Positions 6,920 through 12,989 of a stretch of DNA of 12,989 bases are shown here, in pieces (the stretch's first letter is position 1; each line of letters starts with the position of its first letter). Under the pieces are notes generated by a model. That model did not search any database and was not told the DNA's origin. It saw nothing but the letters and a program-made list of their open reading frames with translations. Both the position numbers and the translations under genes were made by a program. The stretch is from Chitinispirillales bacterium. Lineage in GTDB: Bacteria; Fibrobacterota; Chitinivibrionia; Chitinivibrionales; Chitinivibrionaceae. The stretch is taken from NCBI GenBank assembly GCA_031254455.1, contig JAIRUI010000009.1, positions 1 to 12,989 on the forward strand, read 5' to 3'.

Positions 6920-8061
6920 CAGTTGGTTAACAATTCGTTCTCTTTTTTCTCCGACCATGAATCTACTACCGTGATTGGAAGGGCAATTTGCGGATAAATC
7001 AGTTTCTTTCCTCCTCCGAACGCCGCGAAATTTCCGACAATCTCCGCAACGCATCCAAGTCCGCCGATGTGGCTGACTATCAGCGACGGGTCGATTGAAT
7101 TGTTTTCAATTAGTTGCAGCGCTCTGCGAATATCTTCGCCCGAGGCTCCCGAACTTCCTACAATATGGTGGCGTTGATAATGAATGTTGTGAAAGTTTAT
7201 GGGAACGTTAAATTCTTTTTCAAAAGGTCCGGCAAAAAAATTCAAGCAGCCGTCAAACGACAAAAGTAACATTCCCAAATCTACCAAATCGCGCGAAGGG
7301 GCAAAAACTACTACATCGTCGATGGTTCCGGCAAGAGAGCGGACAAAATTTTCATCTTGCGAAGAATACGTTTTTATCCTGCCGTCGTTTTTTATTATTT
7401 CACACATTGATTTAAGTTTTTCCGGATTTCTGTCGTAAATCAAAAGTTTTGCGAATTTATGCGATTTTTCTCTCCACAATTGCACGGCAAGTTTTCCCAT
7501 ATTCCCGGCGCCGCCCAAAAATATAGTGGTTCCTTCGGGTTTATTTCCGTAAATAGGCTTGAAACTTTCTTGTTTTGTGTGGTACTGCGTTCTAAAAGCT
7601 GCAATTATGCAACCGAGCGGTTCTGCAAGTGCCGCCTTGTAAAATCCTTTCCCTGAAAATTCTATAATTGCGCCGTTCTCATAAAATTGTTTGGGAATCT
7701 TTATTTTAGTCGCATATCCGCCGGTTTCGCCAAAGGAATGTCCCATAGCCTGCCACTCAAATCCGGTTTCATATACCATCGGTTGAACGATAATGCTCTT
7801 ACCGACAAGCGTTTTATCTACTCCGTCGCCTACAGCGCTTACTTTTGCGCAAAACTCGTGTCCCAAAATTACCGGATTTTGCAAAAGATTTTTGGGAACT
7901 CTGTTGTGTTCCTGTCCTAGTTGTGCGACCTTGCAGCAAGAAGCGCAAACTGCGCAACAAATTACGTCTGCGAGAATTTCGTGTTCTTTCGGCGGCGAAA
8001 TATATATCGTTTCGCGACGTAAATCACGCTTCCCATATAATCTTATTGCATCTGATTCCAT
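6898..8061 (-). CDS. Zinc-dependent medium-chain dehydrogenase, L-sorbose-1-phosphate reductase-like
   Basis: A 387-aa cytoplasmic oxidoreductase of the medium-chain dehydrogenase/reductase superfamily. The GroES-like domain carries likely catalytic zinc ligands Cys39, His68-Glu69 (GHEF) and Glu147 (AEPLGC). The Rossmann nucleotide-binding loop is GGAGNMG at 183-189. The N-terminus (AIRLYGKRDLRRET), the HNRVP segment and the MGHSFGETGGYAT region resemble, from memory, the SorE group that reduces L-sorbose 1-phosphate. The usual four-Cys structural zinc loop after GHE is absent, as I recall for that group. The substrate is inferred to be a sugar phosphate or polyol, not proven. No PTS or sugar kinase gene is adjacent. 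The ATG at 8061 has no Shine-Dalgarno sequence, but no better start is visible. Its last 22 bases overlap the convergent U32 gene. Confidence 0.85.
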   Translation of the reverse strand: MESDAIRLYGKRDLRRETIYISPPKEHEILADVICCAVCASCCKVAQLGQEHNRVPKNLLQNPVILGHEFCAKVSAVGDGVDKTLVGKSIIVQPMVYETGFEWQAMGHSFGETGGYATKIKIPKQFYENGAIIEFSGKGFYKAALAEPLGCIIAAFRTQYHTKQESFKPIYGNKPEGTTIFLGGAGNMGKLAVQLWREKSHKFAKLLIYDRNPEKLKSMCEIIKNDGRIKTYSSQDENFVRSLAGTIDDVVVFAPSRDLVDLGMLLLSFDGCLNFFAGPFEKEFNVPINFHNIHYQRHHIVGSSGASGEDIRRALQLIENNSIDPSLIVSHIGGLGCVAEIVGNFAAFGGGKKLIYPQIALPITVVDSWSEKKENELLTNCYFNPPL

Positions 8062-8114
8062 AATATACGCTATTTTTAAATAATAATGTTTTTCTAAGCG
8101 GTTTTGAAACTTTC

Positions 8115-8141
8115 CATACGTTTTGCGAACAAAAACGTATG
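8115..8141. promoter_or_regulatory. Perfect 10-bp inverted repeat in the divergent intergenic region
   Basis: CATACGTTTT (8115-8124) is exactly complementary to AAAACGTATG (8132-8141), with a seven-base spacer. It lies 54 bp upstream of the dehydrogenase start and about 210 bp upstream of hndA. It could be an operator, or a hairpin in the 5' leader of the dehydrogenase mRNA. Read on the + strand, the T/C-rich stretch after it is interrupted and makes a poor terminator. I do not recognise the regulator. Confidence 0.6.
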
Positions 8142-8198
8142 TTCTTTCCTCTTTCGTTTCTTTTCACTTATTATAGTATAATATAATATTTTGTACAC

Positions 8199-8230
8199 CA
8201 TGCCATAGCCGAATTTGTTTGTCATGCCAT
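8199..8230. repeat. Direct repeat CATGCCAT, two copies 24 bp apart
   Basis: CATGCCAT occurs at 8199-8206 and 8223-8230, a start-to-start distance of 24 bp, just right of a very AT-rich block with several TATAAT-like strings (8170-8187). Paired sites at this spacing in a divergent promoter region could be regulator binding sites. Chance cannot be excluded with only two copies of 8 bp. Confidence 0.35.
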
Positions 8231-8278
8231 TATCTTTATTTGCCGGATAAATTGAAAAAAATCAGGTTTTTAAGCAAA

Positions 8279-8345
8279 TTGTCAAGGGAATAAATTATAT
8301 TTATCAATATGTTGCTATTATTACAAACAATTAAAGAACGGAGGG
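8279..8345 (+). promoter_or_regulatory. Possible promoter and clear ribosome binding site of the hydrogenase operon
   Basis: A sigma70-like candidate consists of TTGTCA (8279-8284) and TATCAA (8302-8307) with a 17-bp spacer. The -10 matches consensus at only four of six positions, so this promoter is tentative. The Shine-Dalgarno sequence GGAGGG at 8340-8345, six bases before the hndA ATG at 8352, is strong and certain. Confidence 0.4.
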
Positions 8346-8351
8346 TGTGAG

Positions 8352-8837
8352 ATGGCGGATGCTCTGCTTCCAATGCCGCAGGATTTGATTGAATTTATTA
8401 AAGAATGGAAAATCAAACCCGGCAATCTTATTATGGTGCTTCACAAGGTTCAGGAACATTACGGGTATATACCGCACGAGGTGGCGGTTGAGGTGTCAAA
8501 AATACTGGAAACGCCTCTTGCAAAAATCTACGGAGTCGCTACGTTTTATCATTTGTTCTCTCTCAAAAAACCCGGTAAACACAAAATTGCCGTGTGTATG
8601 GGAACCGCGTGTTATCTTAAAGGGGCGCAAGGGCTTCTTGATGAAATTGACGCTATTATCGGGTGCAAATCGGGTGAAGTGTCTGCTGACGAGAAATTTA
8701 GTGTAGATGCGGTTAGATGTATAGGTTGCTGCGGGCTTGCTCCTGTGATGACGATTGACGGAAAAGTATTCGGGAGCGTAACCTCCGACAGGATTGCGGA
8801 AATTATCGCCCCATATCAAAACGATGAAGTAAATTGA
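8352..8837 (+). CDS. hndA: HndA: NuoE-like [2Fe-2S] subunit of [FeFe] hydrogenase
   Basis: A 161-aa cytoplasmic subunit homologous to NuoE of complex I and HydC of bifurcating hydrogenases. The N-terminal half is the helical NuoE segment (LIMVLHKVQEHYGYIP, VAVEVSKIL, IYGVATFYHLFSL). The C-terminal half is a thioredoxin-like fold with the [2Fe-2S] ligands Cys82, Cys87, Cys123 and Cys127 (CMGTAC and CIGCC); Cys126 is an extra neighbour. Length is normal for the family. It passes electrons to or from the flavin subunit. It is the first gene of the operon and has a strong ribosome binding site. Its TGA stop lies 10 bp from the next start and overlaps the Shine-Dalgarno sequence of hndB, which suggests translational coupling. 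Confidence 0.95.
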   Translation: MADALLPMPQDLIEFIKEWKIKPGNLIMVLHKVQEHYGYIPHEVAVEVSKILETPLAKIYGVATFYHLFSLKKPGKHKIAVCMGTACYLKGAQGLLDEIDAIIGCKSGEVSADEKFSVDAVRCIGCCGLAPVMTIDGKVFGSVTSDRIAEIIAPYQNDEVN

Positions 8838-8847
8838 GGAGAAAGTT

Positions 8848-9237
8848 ATGGCTAAGTTAACACTTGCAGACCTTAAAAAAATCCGCGATGAAAAAAATAA
8901 AGAAATGACTCGTCGCGACACGGATAAGGATGTTCAGATTATTGTAGGAATGGGAACTTGTGGAATCGCCGCCGGAGCAAAAGAGACGTTTTCGGCATTC
9001 GTTGACGAACTTGATAAAAGCAATATTTCCGACGTAATGGTAAAACAAACCGGTTGTATGGGATTTTGTTCTGTCGAGCCGACGGTCAGGGTTACCGCTC
9101 CGCAAATGCCTGACACTATTTACAATAACGTATCGGCGGAAATTGCCCGAAGAATTGTAAAAGAGCATATTATCGGTAAAAAATTAGTAAGCGAATATGT
9201 TTTTGATAACCCGTCACGCGACATTATCGCACAGTAA
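8848..9237 (+). CDS. hndB: HndB: thioredoxin-like ferredoxin subunit of the Hnd hydrogenase
   Basis: A 129-aa protein whose N-terminus (MAKLTLADLKKIRDEKNKE) and core (GMGTCGIAAGAKE, KQTGCMGFCSVEP) match the HndB subunit known from NADP-reducing hydrogenase operons of Desulfovibrio. Its fold is like the N-terminal domain of HndC. Only three Cys are present (38, 70, 74). The first Cys of the usual CX4C...CX3C set is Val33, so a normal four-Cys [2Fe-2S] site is not obvious; as I recall this is common in HndB proteins. AGGAG (8837-8841) is six bases upstream of the ATG. Its place between hndA and hndC supports the call. Its exact role in the complex is unclear; a structural or electron-transfer subunit is likely. 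Confidence 0.92.
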   Translation: MAKLTLADLKKIRDEKNKEMTRRDTDKDVQIIVGMGTCGIAAGAKETFSAFVDELDKSNISDVMVKQTGCMGFCSVEPTVRVTAPQMPDTIYNNVSAEIARRIVKEHIIGKKLVSEYVFDNPSRDIIAQ

Positions 9238-9254
9238 TTGAAAGGTGAAAAATA

Positions 9255-11072
9255 ATGGCGTATAAAAATTATTGTTTGGTTTGCGGCGGAACCGGTTGTA
9301 ATGCTAATACCGGCGAAGAAATTTATCATGAATTGATAAAAAAAGCAAAGGAACTAGGTGTAGAAAACGACGTGCAGATTGTTAAAACCGGATGTTTTGG
9401 TTTCTGCGAAAAAGGCCCGATTGTTAAAATTCTTCCGGAAGAGGCGTTTTATGTTCATGTAAAACCGTCAGACGCCGAAGAATTGATTAAGGAACATATT
9501 ATTAAAGGTCGTATTGTTGAGCGATTGCACTACAGTGAAGACGGTCAGGATGTACAGGAGCGCGGCAAAATAGACGATATGAGGTTTTATCAGAAACAGT
9601 ATCGTATCGTTTTGAGAAATTGCGGATTTATAAATCCTGAAGATATTGAAGAATATATCGGTCGTGAAGGTTATCAAGGTTTGGCGAAAGCGCTTACCGA
9701 AATGACGCCCGACCAAATTATTGAAGAACTTAAAATTTCCGGTTTGCGCGGACGCGGCGGTGCGGGATTTCCGACTTGGATGAAGTGGAATTTCACAAAA
9801 CAGGCGCAGTCCGACGTTAAATATATCGTTTGCAATGCGGACGAAGGCGACCCTGGTGCGTATATGGACAGAAGTACAATTGAGGGTGATCCGCACAGTG
9901 TCATTGAGGCTATGACCATCGGTGCAAAAGCGATCGGCGCATCTCAGGGTTTTGTGTATATTCGCGCAGAATATCCGCTGGCTATTCATCGATTGGAAGT
10001 CGCAATGAAACAGGCGCACGAATACGGATTGCTCGGTAAAGATATTTTGGGAACCGGTTTTGATTTCGAAATAGAAATTCGTTTGGGTGCAGGAGCGTTT
10101 GTCTGCGGCGAAGAAACCGCTTTGATCGCTTCCATTGAAGGTGAACGCGGAATACCGAAACCTCGTCCGCCGTTTCCTGCGGTTAAAGGACTTTGGGGCA
10201 AACCGACTTTGATTAATAATGTTGAAACATACGCGAACATTCCTATGATTATTCTTAAAGGCGGGAATTGGTTTGCAAGTGTCGGAACGGAAAAGTCAAA
10301 AGGGACGAAAGTGTTCGCTCTTACCGGTAAAATCAAAAATTCAGGACTCGTTGAAGTGCCGATGGGAACAACGCTTCGTGAAATTATTTATGATGTCGGC
10401 GGCGGAATTAAAAACGGCAAAAAATTTAAGGCGGTTCAAACAGGCGGTCCTTCGGGCGGAGTTTTGACTGCGGATAAACTTGATACGCCGATTGATTTTG
10501 ACAATCTTGTCTCGGCTGGTTCAATGATGGGTTCCGGCGGTATGATTGTTATGAACGAAGACGATTGTATTGTGGATATTGTTCGGTTTTATCTTGATTT
10601 CTCGGTTGACGAAAGCTGCGGGAAATGTTCTCCTTGTCGTATTGGCGGAAGAAAGTTACTCAATATTCTCGACAAAATAGTTGACGGTAAGGGTGAAATG
10701 AGCGACATTGATAAAATCAAAGAAATTTCTACCGCTATGCGCCGTTCGTCTCTCTGTGCTTTGGGGCAGACGACGCCTAATCCGGTATTGTCGATTATAA
10801 ATCTTTTTTGGGAAGAATTACTTGCGCATATAAAAGATAAAAAGTGTCCTGCCGGCAAATGTAAGAAATTGTTGTCGTTCAGTATTGTCCGTGATACGTG
10901 TATCGGTTGCGGTGTTTGTGCTAAAAAATGTCCTGCGAATGCGATAATACCTGAGAATTGCGAGCCGCTTCCGGGTAAAAAGAAACCGCCGTATTTTATC
11001 GACATAAATAAATGTGTCAAATGCGGTGAGTGTTTGACGGCTTGTAAATTCAAATCGGTTGTTAAGTTATAA
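9255..11072 (+). CDS. hndC: HndC: NuoF-like flavin/NAD(P)H and Fe-S subunit
   Basis: A 605-aa subunit, the site of NAD(P)H and FMN chemistry in the complex and homologous to HydB. In order: an N-terminal thioredoxin-like [2Fe-2S] domain with Cys10, Cys15, Cys47 and Cys51; the NuoF core with the glycine-rich FMN/NADH loop GLRGRGGAGFP (163-173) and CNADEGDPGA (193-202), then the GAGAFVCGEETAL segment; and the N3-type [4Fe-4S] ligands Cys455, Cys458, Cys461 and distant Cys501 (ESCGKCSPCR and SSLCALGQT). A C-terminal two-cluster ferredoxin domain follows, with Cys549/552/555/559 and Cys587/590/593/597. This layout is standard for HndC/HydB and no ligand is missing. AAAGGTG lies 7 bases before the ATG, and the gap after hndB is 17 bp. 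Whether it prefers NAD or NADP cannot be read from the sequence by eye. Confidence 0.96.
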   Translation: MAYKNYCLVCGGTGCNANTGEEIYHELIKKAKELGVENDVQIVKTGCFGFCEKGPIVKILPEEAFYVHVKPSDAEELIKEHIIKGRIVERLHYSEDGQDVQERGKIDDMRFYQKQYRIVLRNCGFINPEDIEEYIGREGYQGLAKALTEMTPDQIIEELKISGLRGRGGAGFPTWMKWNFTKQAQSDVKYIVCNADEGDPGAYMDRSTIEGDPHSVIEAMTIGAKAIGASQGFVYIRAEYPLAIHRLEVAMKQAHEYGLLGKDILGTGFDFEIEIRLGAGAFVCGEETALIASIEGERGIPKPRPPFPAVKGLWGKPTLINNVETYANIPMIILKGGNWFASVGTEKSKGTKVFALTGKIKNSGLVEVPMGTTLREIIYDVGGGIKNGKKFKAVQTGGPSGGVLTADKLDTPIDFDNLVSAGSMMGSGGMIVMNEDDCIVDIVRFYLDFSVDESCGKCSPCRIGGRKLLNILDKIVDGKGEMSDIDKIKEISTAMRRSSLCALGQTTPNPVLSIINLFWEELLAHIKDKKCPAGKCKKLLSFSIVRDTCIGCGVCAKKCPANAIIPENCEPLPGKKKPPYFIDINKCVKCGECLTACKFKSVVKL

Positions 11073-11087
11073 GAAGGAGTAAAAATA

Positions 11088-12842
11088 ATGGCGATTACCT
11101 GTAAGATAGACGGTATTGATGTTTGTGTCCCGGATGATACGAGCATTCTTAACGCAGCAAAAAAAGTAGGAGTAAAAATTCCGGCATTGTGCTATCATCC
11201 CGATTTGAAAGCGTGGGCTGCCTGCGGAATTTGTGTTGTAAAAATGAAAGGTTCACCGAAACTTATGAGAGCGTGCGCCGCTCCGGTGGAAAACGGCAAA
11301 GAATATATTACTCGCGATGCGGAACTTGTAGAAGCAAGAAAAGCGGTATTGCAGTTGATTTTGAGTAATCATCCAAATGATTGTTTGCATTGCGGCAGAA
11401 GCGGAAATTGCGAATTGCAAACGCTCGCGGCGGATTTCGGTATTCGAGAACAGCCGTTTAAGACGGATTTTGTTCCGCTTCCCAAAGATGATTCTACGAC
11501 TTCAATCGTGCTTAATCCTGAAAAATGTATTAAATGCGGGCGTTGCGTTTTGGTTTGCCAGCAAATGCAGGGAGTTTATGCTTTAGAATTTATAGGAAGG
11601 GGCGAAAATACTCGTCTCGCTCCTGCCGCCGATGTAAAATTGGCGGATTCTCCATGCATCAAATGCGGACAATGTTCGGCTCATTGCCCTGTCGGCGCAA
11701 TTTATGAGAAAGACGAAACCGCGAAAGTGTTTGAAGCTTTGTCCGACCCGCAAAAGCACTGTGTAGTACAGATTGCTCCGGCGGTAAGAGTTGCTGTAGG
11801 TGAGGCGTTTGGATTAGAATCCGGACAGTTGCTTACGGGGAAAATATATTCGGCGCTTCGCCGTTTGGGATTTGACAAGGTTTTCGACACAAACTTTGCG
11901 GCTGACCTCACAATTATGGAAGAGGGAACGGAATTTATTCATCGTTTTACGCAAGCGCCGCAAGAACTTCCTCTTATAACTTCGTGCTGTCCGGCGTGGG
12001 TAGATTATATGGAAAAATACGCAAACGATTTGATTCCAAATTTCTCTACTTGCAAATCGCCTCAGCAAATGGAAGGGGCGATGATTAAGACATATTACGC
12101 GCAAAAAGCGGGAATCGACCCGAAAAATATAGTCGTCGTAAGCATTATGCCTTGTACCGCAAAAAAGTTTGAAGTTCAAGCGAATGACGATATGAGTTCG
12201 GCGGTAAAAGGTTCGCCGGACGTTGATATCGCTATTACGACGCGCGAGTTGGCGCGAATGATTAAACAGGCTGGAATTGATATTCTTTCGCTTAAAGAGG
12301 AAGAAGTTGATTCGCTTCTTGGAACTTATACCGGCGCTGGAACGATTTTCGGCGTTACTGGTGGAGTTATGGAAGCGGCTTTGAGAACCGTTGTCGCGAA
12401 AGTTTCTGGTAAAGAGCTTCCTAAAGTCGAATTTGACGCTCCGAGGGGTATGGACGGCGTAAAATCTGCGCAACTTGACGTAGATGGGAAAAAAGTCCGT
12501 ATTGCCGTAGCTCATGGGATGGTAAATATAGAAACTGTACTTAACGAAGTCCGCGAAGCGAAAAAGGCGGGCAAAGAGCTTCCGTATCATTTCATTGAAG
12601 TTATGGCTTGCCGAGGCGGATGCATCGGCGGGGGAGGGCAGCCGCAAGGCGCTACCGACGAAGTCCGTGCAAAAAGAACGACGGGAATGTACAAGGACGA
12701 TGAAATTTCAAAAATTCGCTGTTCGCACCATAATCCTGAGGTTCAAAGCGCATACAAAGACTTTTTGGGTGAACCAAATTCGCATAAATCGCACGAACTG
12801 CTTCATAGAACGTACGAAAAACGACCGCTTTACAATAGATAA
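11088..12842 (+). CDS. hndD: HndD: catalytic [FeFe] hydrogenase subunit
   Basis: The 584-aa H2-activating subunit. The N-terminus has a plant-type [2Fe-2S] domain (Cys35, 46, 49, 63), a His-ligated [4Fe-4S] site (His95, Cys99, 102, 108) and a two-cluster ferredoxin domain (Cys147/150/153/157 and Cys190/193/196/200). The H-cluster domain has all three signatures: L1 TSCCPAW with Cys300-Cys301, L2 MPCTAKKFE with Cys356, and L3 EVMACRGGCIGGGGQP with Cys508 and Cys512. Cys300 sits at the position of the proton-transfer Cys of clostridial CpI. A small-subunit-like tail ends the protein (HHNPEVQSAYKDFLG...LLHRTY). Length and motif order match known HndD. No Tat signal is present, so the enzyme is cytoplasmic. 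AAGGAG at 11074-11079 precedes the ATG. Maturation genes hydE, hydF and hydG are not in this window but must exist elsewhere if the enzyme is active. Confidence 0.97.
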   Translation: MAITCKIDGIDVCVPDDTSILNAAKKVGVKIPALCYHPDLKAWAACGICVVKMKGSPKLMRACAAPVENGKEYITRDAELVEARKAVLQLILSNHPNDCLHCGRSGNCELQTLAADFGIREQPFKTDFVPLPKDDSTTSIVLNPEKCIKCGRCVLVCQQMQGVYALEFIGRGENTRLAPAADVKLADSPCIKCGQCSAHCPVGAIYEKDETAKVFEALSDPQKHCVVQIAPAVRVAVGEAFGLESGQLLTGKIYSALRRLGFDKVFDTNFAADLTIMEEGTEFIHRFTQAPQELPLITSCCPAWVDYMEKYANDLIPNFSTCKSPQQMEGAMIKTYYAQKAGIDPKNIVVVSIMPCTAKKFEVQANDDMSSAVKGSPDVDIAITTRELARMIKQAGIDILSLKEEEVDSLLGTYTGAGTIFGVTGGVMEAALRTVVAKVSGKELPKVEFDAPRGMDGVKSAQLDVDGKKVRIAVAHGMVNIETVLNEVREAKKAGKELPYHFIEVMACRGGCIGGGGQPQGATDEVRAKRTTGMYKDDEISKIRCSHHNPEVQSAYKDFLGEPNSHKSHELLHRTYEKRPLYNR

Positions 12843-12860
12843 AGGTAGTTTTTATGATTA

Positions 12861-12901
12861 AACAGCGGAGGTAGAGTAATTTCTGTCTCCGCTGTTGTTT
12901 T
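12861..12901 (+). terminator. Intrinsic terminator of the hnd operon
   Basis: A perfect ten-base-pair stem, AACAGCGGAG (12861-12870) with CTCCGCTGTT (12887-12896), encloses a 16-base loop and is followed by the T-rich GTTTTGTTTG. It lies 18 bp past the hndD stop and just before the end of a convergent gene. The A/T-rich left flank may let it serve both strands. Confidence 0.85.
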
Positions 12902-12913
12902 GTTTGCAGTGTT

Positions 12914-12989
12914 TTACATTGTGTTCACACTAAACAGGGCGTCAATACACATTGCCAGAAAAATAAATCCGCTGAACACCACATCTAAC
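12914..12989 (-). CDS. C-terminal end of a convergent gene, probably a membrane protein (partial)
   Basis: On the - strand a frame is open from the window edge to a TAA at 12914-12916. It gives about 24 residues, LDVVFSGFIFLAMCIDALFSVNTM, which read as one hydrophobic helix. Its position directly after the hnd terminator and the coherent membrane-helix composition support a real gene end. The helix resembles C-termini of sugar-type ABC permeases, but 24 residues are too few to name a family. The rest of the gene lies beyond the window. Confidence 0.4.
   Translation of the reverse strand, partial: LDVVFSGFIFLAMCIDALFSVNTM

Noticed and set aside
11814..12647. Long - strand open frame of 277 codons within hndD
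   Set aside because: It is opposite the H-cluster region, whose motifs are certain. The antisense product is Arg/Phe-rich with no domain, as expected of a shadow.
1..12989. tRNA, rRNA, transposase, phage or toxin-antitoxin genes
   Set aside because: None could be recognised on either strand; no cloverleaf, integrase or transposase motif was seen.

Overview
The window looks like chromosomal DNA of a strictly anaerobic, fermentative, Gram-negative-type bacterium. The best evidence is a complete four-gene operon for an HndABCD-type [FeFe] hydrogenase at the right end. A large exported protein at the left end has a C-terminal domain of the FlgD-Ig / type IX sorting-like kind. That combination, with moderately AT-rich DNA, would fit Fibrobacterota or a related gut or sediment lineage. 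No rRNA or other phylogenetic marker is present, so the taxonomic guess is weak.

Layout. Positions 1-641 hold no convincing gene. They contain AT-rich DNA, a perfect 8-bp-arm hairpin (376-395), a MITE-like imperfect palindrome (445-536) and a decayed 22-23-bp tandem repeat (525-591). A secreted repeat-rich protein follows (642-3599) and ends at a strong terminator (3629-3660). Next come a small coiled-coil protein with a PD-(D/E)XK nuclease-like core (3725-4324), a PurE-type mutase (4422-4880) and a U32-family protein of the RlhA/YdcP type (4901-6919). These three run on the + strand with short gaps. A medium-chain zinc dehydrogenase resembling L-sorbose-1-phosphate reductase lies on the - strand (6898-8061). 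Its 3' end overlaps the U32 gene by 22 bp.

A 290-bp divergent intergenic region (8062-8351) separates the dehydrogenase from the hydrogenase operon. It holds a perfect 10-bp inverted repeat and two copies of an 8-bp direct repeat. The operon is hndA (8352-8837), hndB (8848-9237), hndC (9255-11072) and hndD (11088-12842). Gaps are 10-17 bp, each gene has a Shine-Dalgarno-like sequence, and the operon ends at a strong terminator (12861-12901). The last 76 bases carry the C-terminal end of a convergent gene, probably a membrane protein.

How the genes work together. HndA, HndB and HndC form the flavin and iron-sulfur module that handles NAD(P)H, and HndD carries the H-cluster. By homology the complex couples oxidation or reduction of NAD(P)H and ferredoxin to H2 by electron bifurcation or confurcation. 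The remaining genes (surface protein, nuclease-like protein, PurE, U32 protein, sugar dehydrogenase) show no clear functional link to it. I see no CRISPR array, transposase, phage gene or obvious new system. The less ordinary points are the repeats upstream of the surface protein, the orphan nuclease-like protein, the atypical PurE residues and the structured divergent intergenic region.
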